Positions 1 to 11,560 of a DNA stretch of 64,000 bases are shown one piece after another. Position 1 is the first letter of the stretch. Each line of letters opens with the position of its first letter. Under the pieces are notes generated by a model, which was given only the letters and a program-made list of their open reading frames with translations, did not search any database and was not told the origin of the DNA. The DNA is from Capra hircus (taxonomy: Eukaryota; Chordata; Mammalia; Artiodactyla; Bovidae): contig NC_030836.1 in NCBI RefSeq assembly GCF_001704415.2, forward strand, positions 24,092,001-24,156,000, read 5' to 3'. The translations under genes and the position numbers were made by a program.

Positions 1-438
1 CCAGTGGTCATGTATGGATGTGAGATTTGGACTATAAAGAAAGCTGAGTGCTGAAGAATTGATGCTTTTGAACTGTGCTGTTGGAGAAGACTCTTGAGAG
101 TCCCTTGGACTGCAAGGAGATCCAACCAGTCCATCCTAAAGGAGATCAGTCCTGGGTGTTCACTGGAAGGACTGATATTGAAGCTGAAACTCCAATACTT
201 TGGCCACCTGATGAGAAGAGCTGAATCATTTGAAAAGACCCTGATGCTGGGAAAGATTGAGGGCAGGAGGAGAAGGGGACGACAGAGGATGAGATGGTTG
301 GATGGCATCACCCACTCAATGGACATGGGTTTGGGTGGACTCTGGGAGTTGGTGATGGACAGGGAGGCCTGGCATGCTGCGGTTCATGATGTCACAAAGA
401 GTTGTACACAACTGAGTGACTGAACTGAACTGAACTGA
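1..438 (+). mobile_element. BovB LINE, 3' end fragment
   Basis: This is the 3' part of a BovB (RTE-clade) retrotransposon in sense orientation. A conceptual reading gives the C-terminal BovB ORF2 blocks (MLGKIEGRRRRGRQRMRWLD, then DREAW) and ends in the typical gactgaactgaactgaa tail at about 420-438. The left part is cut by the window edge. A stop codon near position 52 and the 5' truncation make it non-functional. Confidence 0.93.
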
Positions 439-1169
439 ATGCTCCTGAATTCTGCTGATCTGAATGAGACCTGCCTGATCTCAGCTGGGCCCACTCCTGT
501 GGTCAGCTGGCGTACTGACTGTGGGTAGACTGGTCTAGGATGACTTTGACTGCCCACCTTAGCTCTGCTTGCACAAGGTGACTCATCCTCCAACAGACAG
601 GTCCCAGTTTATTTTCATGGCAATGACAAAGTTCTGAGAAAAAGAATAGGGGCAATCAAGACTTCTTGAGGTCTAGACTCAGAACTAACGCATGGTCTTT
701 ACCACATTCTTTTGACCAAAAATAGGATATAAGGTCAGTCCTGATTCAAAGGGTGGGGAAACAGAGTCTGTCTCAGGATGAGAGGAACTGCAAAATATCA
801 TTGCCAAGGGGAAGAATGGAAGCCACCGAATTTAATTGGAAATGGATTGCCTCCAATTTACAGATGGACTGAAATGCAAAAGTACACTGGCCCGCCATTG
901 TTTGACTCTGGAGACACACATTCCTAAAGCAATAAATGTTAAGTCAGGTTCCCCAGTTAATGAATGAGCTTATTATCCCACAAAGTTGAAGACACAACTA
1001 GGCATTAGCAACGTATATAAAAATAAATAATGCAGTTGCTAGGAAAATCACAATGAAGAGGAAATTAACTGCATTAAGTCAGACATTTTTTTTATTTTTT
1101 TAGATAAAATTGCCTTAGAAAAGCAAGTTTTGTTAAGAGAATGCCAACTCTATGGATATCTTGAATCAT
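439..1169. other. Intergenic stretch, nothing recognised
   Basis: This is mixed-composition DNA with a short T-rich run near 1086. I see no coding frame with a plausible start and domain, no RNA gene and no repeat I can name. Confidence 0.5.
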
Positions 1170-2236
1170 GCAGTGCTTTTGTTCAGTCACTCAGCAATGT
1201 CCAACTCTTTGTGACCCCATGGACTGCAACACACCAGGCTTCCCCATCCTTCACTATCTCCCAGAGTTTGCTCAAACACATGTCTGCTGAATCAGTGATA
1301 ATCCAACCATCTCATCCTGTCATCCCCTTCTCTTGCCTTCAATCTTTCCCAGCATCAGGGTCTTTTCCGATGAGTTGGCTCTTCACATCAGATGGCCACA
1401 GTAGTCAAGGTTCAGCTTCAGCATCAGTCCTTCCAATGAATATTCAGGACTGATTTCCTTTAGGATTGACTGGTTTGATCTCCTAGCTGTCCAAGTGATT
1501 CTCAAAAGTCTTCTTCAGCACCACAGCTCAAAAGCAAATTCTTCGGTGCTCAGTCTTTTTTATGGTCCAACTCTCTAATCTCTACATTACTACTGGAAAA
1601 ACCATACCTTTGACTATATAGACCTTTACTGGCAAAGTGATATCTTTGCTTTTAATATGCTGTCTAGGTTTGTCACAGCTTTTCTTCCAAGGAGCAAGAG
1701 TCTCCTTGCTGCAGTCACCATCCGCAGTGATTTTGGAGCCCAATAAAATAAAAGTCTGTCACTGTTTTCATTTTTTCCCCTTCTTTTTGCCAGGAAGTGA
1801 TGGGTCGGGATGCATGATCTTCGTTTTTTGAATGTTGAGTTTTAAGCCAGCTTTTTCACTCTCCTCTTTCACCTTCATCGAGAAGCTCTTTAGTTCCTCT
1901 TAGCTGTCTGCCATAAGAGTGGTGTTATCTGCATATCTGAGGTTACTGATATTTCTCCCAGCAATCTTGATTCCAGCTTGAGTTTAATCCAGCCTGGCAT
2001 TTCACATGATTTACTCTGCATATAAGTTAAATAAGCAGGTGACAATATACAGCCTTGATGTACTCTTTTCCAAATTTGGAACCAGTCCGTTGTTCCATGT
2101 CCAGTTCTGTTGCTTCTTGATCTGAATACAGGTTTCTCAGGAGCAAGGAAGGTAAGGTGGTCTGGTATTCCCATCTCTTTAAGAATTTTCCGCAGTTTGT
2201 TGTGATTCACAGTCAAAGGCTTTAGCGTAGTCAAGA
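1170..2236 (-). mobile_element. BovB LINE, antisense 3' half
   Basis: This is a truncated BovB copy on the minus strand. The + strand starts with the complement of the 3' tail (cagtcactcagcaatgtcca) and runs back to the reverse-transcriptase region. Near 2050-2234, minus-strand reading gives NHNKLRKILKEMGIPDHLTF and a GCILSP block, which belong to the RTE reverse transcriptase. Frameshifts and stops are frequent, so this is a dead copy. Confidence 0.92.
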
Positions 2237-2544
2237 GACTGTAAGACGGTGACCTGTGAGAAAATTAACAGTGCCTTTTCTCCAAGCCCTTCTTTACCAT
2301 CTACTGCCTCCACGGTTCCACCAAACATATGATTCTGGGTTCTAAATGCCCTCCCCCACTCCATTCTCATTCTTACACTTATCACTGGGAAATTGAGGCA
2401 ACTGGAGTAAAACTTCTCAAACCAGTTGTCTAGTTGTACCCCTGTTCATTCCCCAATCACTCATCAGCCTACTTCCATCCACCTTCCATTCCCACTTCTC
2501 CAATGAAACTGACCTTGTCAAAGTCATCAATCAGATCTGAGCTA

Positions 2545-2835
2545 CAGAATTCAAAGGTCATTTTTTAGTCATCATCTCATATGATCTTTGAGCAACACTG
2601 AGCCCCACAAAGGACACTCTCCTTGAAACATATTCATCCCTTTGCTTTTGTAAAAGGGATTTTCCTGATTTTCCTCTTGCTTCACCAACTCTTCCTTCTG
2701 TCTCCTTTGCCAGTTCATCTTTTTTCCCCCACCCGTAACTCCTTACATATAAGAATGCCCCAAAGTTTAATCCTAGTACTTTTTCCCCAGCTGTACTTTC
2801 TTCCCAGAGTATCTCAGCCATTCCTATAGTTGACA
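2545..2835 (+). mobile_element. Possible L2 LINE relic
   Basis: The pyrimidine-rich text at about 2600-2790 resembles the L2 region that encodes the GVPQGSVLGPLLF reverse-transcriptase block, in a very decayed form (see gaatgccccaaagtttaatc near 2753). The assignment is by eye only. The flanking DNA at 2237-2544 and 2836-3460 shows nothing I can name. Confidence 0.35.
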
Positions 2836-3460
2836 ATCAGAGAAATATCAAGGGCAGGGAAGTGAGAGTTGCCCATTCCTGGTACAGGCAATGCGGGTAC
2901 ATGGTCTACAGAGATTATTAAAACAACAGGACCAGTTATGTGTGGGTCTAATTTTCATTATCACCAATTCTAAACAGTCAGTCATAAACTACTCTTTCCA
3001 AGGTAGGATGGGGTATCTTTGGCTGACTTAAGTTGTAACAGTGGTTGCAATTATTGTGGAGTTTTAATAAAAATTTGGAAGTTTCAATTTAGCACATTTT
3101 GATTCCTTATTCTTTAATAAGCACTGTATTCGACATGAAGTTAATTTTGAGAAGGCCTGTTTATGCAGTCAGTTCTCCCCCTCTTCTATAGGACACAGGC
3201 AAGCTCTGCTACAGGCGTTTATTTCAAGAGAGGTTAGTGATAGTTTGAAATTACTCAGTCTTGTGGTACAGTTCATTCTGTTGTCCCTGGAGCACCACAT
3301 ATTCCCACGGTTATGATTATATACATCATGGTTATATATACCCTCAGCAGGGACAGCGTGGAGTTGGAAAGAATATGCCCACTTCTCTCTTCCTTTTAAC
3401 TTGTTGAGGTTTAGAGAGGAAGGAAAACCAGGGGAGGAGGATGAGAAATGCCATGTACAC

Positions 3461-3757
3461 CCTTGTAGCTCAGCTGGTAAATTGCAGAATCCACCTGCAA
3501 TGCAAGAGACCCCGTTTCGAATACTGGGTCAGGAAGATCTGCTGGAGAAGGGTTAGGCTACCCACTCCAGTATTCTTGGGCTTCCCTTGTGGCTCAGCTG
3601 GTAAAGAATATGCCTGCAATGCGGGAGATCGGGGTTCGATCCCTAGGTTGGGAAGATCCCCTGGAGAAGGGAAAGGCTACCCACTCCAGTATTCTGGCCT
3701 GGAGAATTCCATGGACTGTACAGTCGACTGAGCGACTTTCACTCACTCACTCATAGA
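3461..3757 (+). mobile_element. Tandem Bov-tA SINE (two tRNA heads)
   Basis: Two tRNA-Glu-derived heads occur in the same orientation. The first, from about 3466, has gtagctcagctggtaaa and a degenerate B box, and runs to the ccactccagtattctt block. A second head follows at about 3580 (ttcccttgtggctcagctgg, with gggttcgatccc at 3632). The Bov-A body and a ctcactcactca tail end it near 3752. Confidence 0.88.
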
Positions 3758-3775
3758 GTGGAAAGCATGTATGCG

Positions 3776-3945
3776 CGTGTTCACTCAGTCGTGTCCGACT
3801 CTTTGTGACCCCATGGACTGTGGCCCATCAGCCTCCTCTGTCCATGGGGTTTTCCAGGCGAGAATACTGGAGTGGGTTGCTGTGCCCTTCTCCAGGGGAT
3901 CTTTCCAATCCAGTGATCAAACTGTGGTCTCCTGCACTGTGAGAA
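3776..3945 (-). mobile_element. Bov-tA SINE, antisense
   Basis: This is the complement of a Bov-A body (tcactcagtcgtgtccgact, tccaggcgagaatactggag) followed by a decayed tRNA-like head (gatcaaactgtggtctcctg). It lies tail-to-tail with the SINE at 3461-3757, so the pair could form an inverted repeat in RNA. Confidence 0.85.
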
Positions 3946-4233
3946 CTCCCAAGAGATTTTGTTTATGTATATTATATCTGTCCACTATCATTCTATTAGA
4001 AATTTAAACTGAGAGATTTTAAAAATATTTGTTACTTCAATATTCTGAAAACTGTAACTTAACATAAATAACCTATTTGCGTAAAAACAAATGTTTCCAA
4101 AAGAAAAAAAATAGGGAGAAGAATTAACATTGTTTTGCATTTCTGCATATCCCTTTTACTGTCTAGCTTAATAGAAGATGGATCTTCACGTCACGTAGAC
4201 TCTGGAAAAGTCCACAATACACTCATGAGAGAA

Positions 4234-4455
4234 TCAGTTCAGTTCAGTCGCTCAGTCGTGTCCGACTCTTTGCAACCCTATGAATTGCAACACGCCAGGC
4301 CTCCCTGTCCATCACCAACTCCCGGAGTTCACTCAGACTCATGTCCATCGAGTCAGTGATGCCGTCCAGCCATCTCATCCTCTGTCGTCCCCTTCTCCTC
4401 CTGCCCCCAATCCCTCCCAGCATCAGAGTCTTTTCCAATGAGTCAACTCTTGAGA
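4234..4455 (-). mobile_element. BovB LINE 3' end, antisense
   Basis: The segment starts with the complementary tail tcagttcagttcagtcgctc and continues through the complement of the GGRRRRGRQRMRWLDGITDS block. It is a 5'-truncated 220-bp copy. The stretch 3946-4233 before it is AT-rich DNA without a feature I recognise. Confidence 0.92.
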
Positions 4456-4639
4456 GAATAAGAGTGAATAAATCAAACAATACATTACTATTGTTATGAA
4501 AATAATTTGAGCCTCTCTGAAAGAGTTCTGGAAGCCCCCAGGAGTTTCAAGATCACATCTGGAGAGCCTCTGATCTAGTCTGAGTGTGACAAGTTCAATT
4601 TCTTGGATCAAGGACCATGGGAAGCAGTGGAGCCAGCTG

Positions 4640-4835
4640 GTGACACACAGACATTGAATCAGGCAGAGGTGAATCTGTCCCTCAGCTTTGCCACTTAGAA
4701 ATATGTTGTATATATCATATAAGCCTCAGTTTACTTACTTCTGAAATGGGAATAATGTCATTTATTCCACTGGGCTACTGTCAATATAAAACAGGGTATA
4801 TATGTACTTGCCACAGTACCTAGGACACTAATTAT
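4640..4835 (+). mobile_element. MIR SINE relic
   Basis: The order of motifs fits MIR: a partial gaatctg...gccacttag block, then cctcagtttacttacttctg and aaatgggaataatgtcattt. It is strongly diverged, as expected for a mammalian-wide element. Confidence 0.6.
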
Positions 4836-5921
4836 GGAGGAGAGGGGAGACAGGGAGAAACAAGGTCACTAAATGACCTTATAAAGTCATGTGCTGTCCT
4901 GATACACTTTTGTTCTTATTATCTAGTTTGAGGGGGTAAATGTAAAAACATAAATAGTGTATTATAGCATGAGATGGGATGATATGCCATGGTACCTTCT
5001 CTTATCCATTCATATAGTGGAAGCTCCCACAGGCGGGGTTGAAAATTGGCCAGCTACTTGAAGGAGCAGTTAAAGCAGAGGATCATACAAAATAATACAC
5101 ACACACTCATCTAAAAGGTGTTATTTTAATCTAAAACACGTATACAAACATCAGTCTGCCAATCTCCTGAATCGGGGCCAATGCTTTTCTTTGAGGACAA
5201 ATCTCATAATTGGTGAGATTCATAATCTCACCTTTCTTACAGAAAACACACCCTTAATAATCACATGTGATTTCCAGCCTCTTTTTTATTTTAGTGTATG
5301 GAGAACTTACAGACACTCGAGAAGCAAGTACAAAACCTTCTGTTTTCACTATTTTTTCCCAAATAGTCTCAGTTTTCTTTACCTGGCTAGGAATTTGTTT
5401 TAGTGATCATCTTTGAACTTAATCCCAAGACATCAAACTTAGTTTCTGAAGGAACAACAGCTCTTTCATTTTGCACTGAAATGTCATTGATTTATCTCAT
5501 ATTTAGTTAAATCATATAACTACAGTAGAAGAACAACTGGCATAAAAAGGCTTGCGAACAAACAACTCTCTCTTGATAAGCATACAACCCAACCCACGGC
5601 AGCAGACACATCCAGGGAGCTGCAGAGTGACTGATAAGCCAAGACTGCTCATGGGGCCTGAGAACATAACTGCATACTTAATAAGGAAAACAGAAGCCAG
5701 TGGTTTGTCTGAATTAGTTTGAAGTGGAAATTGCTTAAGAGCACTTTTTAGATCTGAATGTACTGTCATAGAACGATATTTAAAAACCCAGGATGAATCC
5801 CAACTTAACTGAAAAGAAACCCCCCAAATCTATATACATCCACCTGGTGCAAATGCACAGATTTCAAATTTGTCAGCCTCTACAATCATGTGAGCCAATT
5901 CTTTAAAATGGGGATGACCCA
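4836..5921. other. Intergenic stretch, nothing recognised
   Basis: This is AT-rich DNA with a short acacacacac run at about 5098. No convincing coding frame, RNA gene or nameable repeat was seen. Confidence 0.45.
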
Positions 5922-6075
5922 CAGAGATGTTATGGGGAGGGAGGTGGGAGGGGGGTTCATGTTTGGGAACACATGTAGAATTAAAGATTTTAAAATTTAA
6001 AAAAAAAACTAAAAAAAAAGAAAAAATAAATATCTTTATATATATATATTTATATATGTATACACAAACACACGT
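5922..6075 (+). mobile_element. Bovine L1 3' end fragment with A/T-rich tail
   Basis: The text gagatgttatggggagggag then ggaacacatgtaga matches the 3' end of bovine L1 elements, apparently with an internal deletion before the A-rich tail at 5990-6030. A tatatatat stretch follows to about 6062. Confidence 0.6.
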
Positions 6076-7242
6076 TCACACACATGATGTGCATTCTCAT
6101 GAGAGGCTTTTAGTTTCCACCAGGAATAAGCAAGAAAAGTAGGTCAGGGGCTTTGACTCTTAAACTCCGTAGGGCTTAAAATCACTGTCATATCCACTTT
6201 TGTTACTTCCCCCCATATTATCAGTCAAATGGTTCAATGCCGAAGCGTCACAGCTAGTTTCAGAGATGGCATAAAAAGGGCCCCAGAGCAGGTGTATTGT
6301 GCTCCCTAGCTGCACTCAGTAAGGAGAATCCCAGAGGGGAGATCTGGGGTAGCACCCAGAGTCACAGGAGCAGGCTGAGTCCCAAGATGCACAACAAGGA
6401 GGAATAGAGCCTCCAGGAAGGCAAATCCCACTTAAGGTTCTAAGACCTAAGAGCAGAAAGGCCTCTGATCACTCCCCTTCCCCACAAGTCCACAATTTCT
6501 AAGAGTTAGGGGATGTACAGAGGTCACTTGAATGCTTGATACAACCCTCTCTTCTGTGCTGATTTACAGATTAATAAGAATCTAGCAGAAAAAAAAAAAA
6601 AAACACCACCACTAATGAGGCTGACAGGTGTGCCCACAACAAACCTAAGCTTTCCCAGGCAGTCAGTCTAAAAAAGCATTTTTCCTCCAAGGCCAAAGGG
6701 ACATCTCCAGCAGGTGACCCTTTCATTTCCCACTAATTCAATTTGTATAGTAATAAGCATAGCTCATCGACTAAATCTGCCTTTCTCTTAGCAAGGAACT
6801 TGATATGCCTTGAAGTTGCTCACTTAATTCCCATCTCCTGTTACAAGCAGGAAGCTATATTTTGACTTGATTAAAATTAAGAAATCTGAGATTTGGAAAG
6901 AAGCTTAGCATACATCAAGAAGAAGCTTTAGCCTCTTCATTTGATGGTGAGAAACCCTCAAATAAGACAGATCAGAGAGTGAGTGCTGCAAAGCAGAAAC
7001 TACCCAGGGAAAGGGATCCAGGGTGTTCAGGCAGACTGGCTACATGTGTGGTGTCAGGCGAGGGGGAGGCTAGATGCTGGGGGGTGACAGGGTGGATGAT
7101 CCATTTCCCAGGAGAATGGCAACGTGGTGATCTGGTTAAGGCCCCGCCAGGAAGCCCTTGGACCTTCCAACCTAGGCTTAAATACTTTCAGTGATGTGAT
7201 GGGGAGCTGGGCGGGGGGCGGGGTGGGCAGGGGTCTCACCAT
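6076..7242. other. Intergenic stretch with an A17 run
   Basis: No repeat family or gene is recognised. An A-run is at about 6586-6602. The stretch from 7000 to 7240 is GC-richer, ending in a gggcggggggcggggtgggc run at about 7209, directly before a BovB insertion. Confidence 0.45.
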
Positions 7243-7592
7243 TTCAGTTCAGTTCAGTCATTCAGTTGTGTCTGATTCTGCGACCCCATGGACCTCAGCA
7301 GGCCAGGCCTCCCTGTCCATCACCAACTCCCGGAGTCCACCCAAACCCATGTCCATCGAGTTGGTGATGCCATCCAGCCATCTCATCCTCTATCATCCCC
7401 TTGTCCTCCTGCCCCCAATCCCTCCCAGCATCAGAGTCTTTTCCAATGAGTCAGCTCTTCACATCAGGGGGCCAAAGTACTGGAGTTTCAGCTTCAACGT
7501 CAGTCCTTCCAATGAACACCCAGGACTGATCTCCTTTAGGATAGACTGGTTAGATCTCCTTGCAGTCCAAGGGACTCTCAAAAGTCTCCGGC
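7243..7592 (-). mobile_element. BovB LINE 3' end, antisense
   Basis: The complementary BovB tail (ttcagttcagtcattcagtt) starts at about 7245. The body extends to the block encoding the antisense of RVPWTA near 7560-7580. An apparent long + strand reading frame across 7124-7888 is an artefact of this element and its neighbour. Confidence 0.92.
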
Positions 7593-7837
7593 AGACCCAA
7601 AATAAACAATTTTTGTTGTCGTTTCTGGTTTTTTCTAATCAAACCAAGTCTGCTTCCTTGAAACTTCTACCCATTACCCCACTGGTTCTCACCTTGGCTG
7701 ACATTTGGGCTTACATATGGAGCTTCAAGAAAGTCCTGACACCCCAGCCTACACACCACACCAATCATATCCGAATTTCTGAGGGGAGAAGTGGGGGTGG
7801 GGGAGGGGGGGTGCGCAATGTGTGCGTACGCGCATGC

Positions 7838-8045
7838 GTGCTAAGTTGCTCTGTCACGTCTGACTCTTTGCGACCCTGTGGACTGTAGCCTGCCAGGCTC
7901 CTCTGTCCATGGGATTCTCCAGGCAAGAATACTGGAGTGGGTTGTCATGCCCTCCTCCAGGGGATCTTTCTGACCCAGGGGTTGAACCCTCCCCTCTTAT
8001 GTCTCCTGCATTGGCAGGTGGGTTCTTGACCACTAGAGCCACTTG
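7838..8045 (-). mobile_element. Bov-tA SINE, antisense
   Basis: Complement of a complete Bov-tA: Bov-A body at 7845-7970 (ccaggcaagaatactggagt) and the tRNA-like head complement ending in gaccactagagccacttggg. A G-rich then gcgtacgcgcatgcgtg stretch (7790-7838) precedes it. Confidence 0.9.
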
Positions 8046-8147
8046 GGCAATGCCAACCCAAGCATTAGTATGTCTAAAACTCCTCGGATTGTCGCAACTG
8101 GGGGGCCAGGTTTGGAAAAAAAACCTCTGGTTTTGGTTCAGTTCTTG

Positions 8148-8525
8148 CATTAATTGGCTAGGGCTTCCATAATAAAATACCACAGATTAGGTGGTTTAAA
8201 TAACGGAAGTTAATCTCACAAGTCTAGAGACTGGAAGTCCGAGATCAAGGTGTCAGCAGGTGTGATTCCTCCTGAGGCCTCTCTCCGTGGCTTGTAGATG
8301 GCTGCCTTCTCCCTGTGTTCTCACATGGCATCTCACTGTGTGCGTCCCAAGGTCTGTCTGTCTCTTCCTACCAGTCACGTCAGATTAGGGCCCCATCCTT
8401 ACGGTCTCATTTAACCTTAATTACCTCCATAAAGGCCAAACACAATCACATTAGGGACTGGGGCTTCATATGTGAAGGGGCATGGTGGGGGAACAGGGCA
8501 GGAGACCCAACTCCTCCTGTAACAG
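8148..8525 (-). mobile_element. MLT1-type LTR (MaLR), antisense
   Basis: The order of motifs matches the complement of a mammalian MLT1 LTR: taccacagattaggtggttt, ggaagtccgagatcaaggtg, ggcttgtagatggctgcctt, ctcatttaaccttaattacc, and cacattagggactggggctt. It is a solitary LTR relic with no internal retroviral genes seen. Confidence 0.8.
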
Positions 8526-9027
8526 TCCTGCTCACTGACTAGAACTGGCTGATTTAGAGCTCCTTACCCACAGTGCCATGGCACCCACACAGGCCATGGG
8601 CTGTCAGGCTGTGAAGGTGGCCAGCTGGATTCTGGGGCCATTGGAGGGCCTAGGAAAGCTGCCTCTAGCCCTGTGCAGCTATCCAAGCATCCTTTGAAAA
8701 CAGCAGGGCCAGATACCATGCCCAGCAATCTCATGAAGCCCCAAATCAGCAAACAAAATGAGTTATGTCTGGCCTTCAGTTATTTGGGCAGGAACATCTC
8801 CTTGGCAGATAGCTGCAGAGTATCCACAGGGCTATTGGAGGAGTTCCAGGTACTCAAGAAGCACAAAGCACAGGACAGAGAGGCAGGGGTTAGGGGCTAC
8901 ACGGGTGGGCTCCAGGTGGTGGCTTCTACCCTCTCCCTTCACATAAATCAGGTGACATATTATGACAAATGAAGTCCTGGCAAAGAAGTGGATCTACAAA
9001 TTAGGGCTCAATCATTCTTTTGAAAGA

Positions 9028-9095
9028 CTGACGTGTAGGTGTCTAGAACAGTACCTGGCACTTAGTAAGCCTCAATAAATGTTGAATGAACCAAT
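9028..9095 (+). mobile_element. L2 LINE 3' end relic
   Basis: Motifs tctagaacagtacctggcac, ttagtaag and ctcaataaatgttgaatgaa reproduce the extreme 3' end of L2. The stretch between the MLT1 and this relic (8526-9027) holds nothing I recognise. Confidence 0.65.
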
Positions 9096-9282
9096 TAATA
9101 ACAGAATATTTTATTGGATTTGAAATCCATTAGAAATGTTACAAGAGATTTCAATGTTAAAGTTAATTACACTTAGTTACAACTCTTGAAACTGCTGAAC
9201 AATTGGAAGAGTATTTCTTTCTACTTTTGTCTCCTGTTATGAAAAATGGTTTTCATTATTGTGATTTTAAAGAATTGGAATC

Positions 9283-9912
9283 AGTTCAGTTCAGTCAGTC
9301 AGTTGTGTCCTACTCTTTGCTACCCCATGAATCGCAGCACACCAGGCCTCCCTGTCCATCACCAACTCCCGGAGTTCATTCAAACTCACGTCCATTGATT
9401 CAGTGATGCCATCCAGCCATCTCATCCTCTGTCATCCCTTTCTCCTCCTGCCCCCAATCCCTCCCAGCATCAGAGTCTTTTCCAGTGAGTCAACTCTTCG
9501 CATGAGGTGGCCAAAGTACTGGAGCTTCAGCTTCAGCATCATTCCCTCCAAAGAACACCTAGGGTTGATCTCCTTCAAAATGGACTGGTTGGATCTCCTT
9601 GCAGTCCAACACTCAAGAGCCTTCTCCAACACAACAGTTCAAAAGCCTCAATTCTCAAAAACCATAGCCTTGACTAGATGGACCTTTGTTGGCAAAGTAA
9701 CGTCTCTGCTTTTGAATATACTATCTAGGTTGGTCATAATTTTCCTTCCAAGGAGTAAGCGTCTTTTAATTTCATGGCTGCAATCACCATCTAGGTGATT
9801 TTGGAGCCCCAAAAAATAAAGTCTGACACTGTTTCCACTGTTTCCCCATCCATTTCCCATGAAGTGATGGGACCAGATGCCATGATCTTTGTTTTCTGAA
9901 TGTTGAGATGAA
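9283..9912 (-). mobile_element. BovB LINE, antisense 3' part
   Basis: Starts with the complementary tail tcagttcagttcagtcagtc. It continues to the complement of the block encoding ASGPI...IFRTQ (cataatctttgttttctgaa near 9888). The minus-strand reading contains DQDCLT-like decay and stops. It is a 630-bp 5'-truncated dead copy. Confidence 0.92.
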
Positions 9913-9954
9913 TAGCTTATCGTTAAACAGTCTTGATCAGAATTGTGTGTAGCT

Positions 9955-10173
9955 GGGCTTCCCTGGTGGCTCAGTGGTAAACAAAGCACCTGTCAGTGCA
10001 AGTGATTCCTGACCACTGTAGGAGCTTCTCGATCCTTGGGTTGAGAAGATTCCCTTCTCCAGGGAATGGCAACCCATTCCAGTATTCTTGCCTGAGAAAT
10101 CCCAAAGACAGAGGAGCCTGGAGGGCTACCATCCATGAGATTGCAAAGAATCAGACACAAGTTAACAACTGAG

Positions 10174-10176
<3 letters not shown>
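9955..10176 (+). mobile_element. Bov-tA SINE
   Basis: The head ggcttccctggtggctcagt begins at about 9957 and the body includes ccattccagtattcttgcct. The tRNA B box is disrupted by extra bases. The 3' end runs straight into the AC microsatellite that follows. Confidence 0.88.

Positions 10177-10218
<42 letters not shown>
10177..10218. repeat. (AC)21 microsatellite
   Basis: This is an uninterrupted 42-base AC tract, attached to the 3' tail of the preceding SINE. Such SINE-tail microsatellites are common in cattle and often length-polymorphic. Confidence 0.97.
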
Positions 10219-10220
<2 letters not shown>

Positions 10221-10342
10221 CAAGTTTAAAATCTGACATTAAAAAGAAAAGCCAGGTTCATTGAAGCAATGTTGTTCATTGTTTCCAAGCAATGTTCCAA
10301 AACAACTCATTAACTTTATTAACTTTAAGGAATTTTATTTAA

Positions 10343-10632
10343 GGGACTTCCCTAGGGGCGCAGTGGATAAGAATCCACCTGCCAATAAAGGGGACATGGG
10401 TTCAATCCCTGGTCCAGGAAGATTTCATATGCTGGGTAGCAACTAAGTCCATGTGCCCCAACTACTGAGCCCACGCACCTAGAGCCTGTGCTCCGCAACA
10501 AGAGAAGCCGCCACAATGAGAAGCCCTAGCACGGCAACAAAAGGAGCCACTGTTTGCCGCAACTAGAGAAAGCCCAGGCAAAGTGACAGAGACCCAGCAC
10601 AGTCAAAAATAAATAATTTTTTCAAAAAAAGA
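10343..10632 (+). mobile_element. CHR-type tRNA-derived SINE
   Basis: The head is gggacttccctaggggcgca with B box ggttcaatccc at about 10401. The CHR-specific body follows (aactactgagcccacgcacc; acaagagaagccgccacaat; aactagagaaagcccaggca; agacccagcacagtc). It ends in an A/T tail. An imperfect 10-bp target duplication (aattttattt at 10331 and aattttactt after the tail) supports retroposition. This copy lacks the internal expansion seen at 31652-32345. Confidence 0.88.
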
Positions 10633-10757
10633 AATTTTACTTACGAGGTATTTCTTACATGCATTTGATGTATCATCCCTAATACTTTGTATTTTATTTT
10701 TTCTCGTCAAAACAGTATGTAAAGAAAATATAATGAACATTTTCACCAAGCCTCGTA

Positions 10758-10966
10758 TGTTGTTGTTTAGTTGCTTTCATGTCTGACTCTCTTGCAGCCT
10801 CATGGACTGTATGCAGCCCGCCAGGCTTCTCTGTTCATGGGATTCTCCAGGCAAGAATAGTGGAGTGGGTTGCCATTCCCTTCTCCACGGTAGATTCCTG
10901 ACCCAGAGATCAAACCCAGGTCTCTTTCGTTGCAGGCAGATTCTTGAGCGCCTGAGCCACATAGAC
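10758..10966 (-). mobile_element. Bov-tA SINE, antisense
   Basis: Complement of a Bov-A body (gattctccaggcaagaatag at about 10841) followed by the tRNA head complement (gatcaaacccaggtctcttt, cgcctgagccacat). It starts in a ttgttgttta sequence. Confidence 0.88.
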
Positions 10967-11194
10967 ACATACAAATCCTCTTTAGTTTATATATTATGAA
11001 TATTGTCACTTTTTATACACGTCATAACATGAAAAAATTTAGGAAGCACTGCCTTCCTACTTCTCTCAGTAAATGGCACAATATCGAAATCATTAAGCCT
11101 AAATTAGGGTGCCACCCTGATTGTTCTTTTTTCTTCATGTTCTCAATCAGATCCTTCCATCAGTTCAGTTGTGACTCCCTTCAAAATCATCTTC

Positions 11195-11560
11195 TCTGTC
11201 CACTTCTTTCCTTCTCCAATGCTTCTACTTGGATTAAGCCACCATCATCTCTTACCTGGACTACTGCAAAAGATTCCTATCTGAGTTTCCATTTCCTTGC
11301 CCTTCTTCAATTCCTTCCTTACATGGCAGCCTGTGTGTCCTTTTGAAAACTCAATTCGATCCTGTTATGTCTCCCCAACTCTTTACACCCTTAAAGCCTT
11401 CCAGTGGCCCTTTACGTAAAATCTAGACTCCCTCCTATGGCCTAAAGGGCCCTAATAATATGGTTTCATCTTCCTCTCCAGCCTCACCTCTACTGCCTTC
11501 CCACCCTCACATGCTCTAGCCAAAACAGCCTTCTGTTTCCTAGGAAAGAATTCTAGAGCA
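11195..11560 (+). mobile_element. L2 LINE internal/3' relic
   Basis: The segment keeps the L2 order: tacctggactactgcaaaag, ttaaagccttccagtggccc, aaatctagactccctcctat, gcctaaagggccctaataat, and ctctccagcctcacctctac. It is heavily diverged and 5'-truncated. The 10967-11194 stretch before it shows nothing clear. Confidence 0.6.

Noticed and set aside
3590..3650. tRNA genes at SINE heads (here and at the other Bov-tA/CHR copies)
   Set aside because: A and B box-like text is part of tRNA-derived SINEs; no intact cloverleaf with matched acceptor stem is evident.
7124..7888. 254-codon plus-strand frame
   Set aside because: It runs through an antisense BovB and into an antisense Bov-tA; the protein text is a translation of repeats.
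8148..8525. Endogenous retrovirus with genes
   Set aside because: Only an MLT1-type solitary LTR relic is present; no gag, pol or env text is seen near it.
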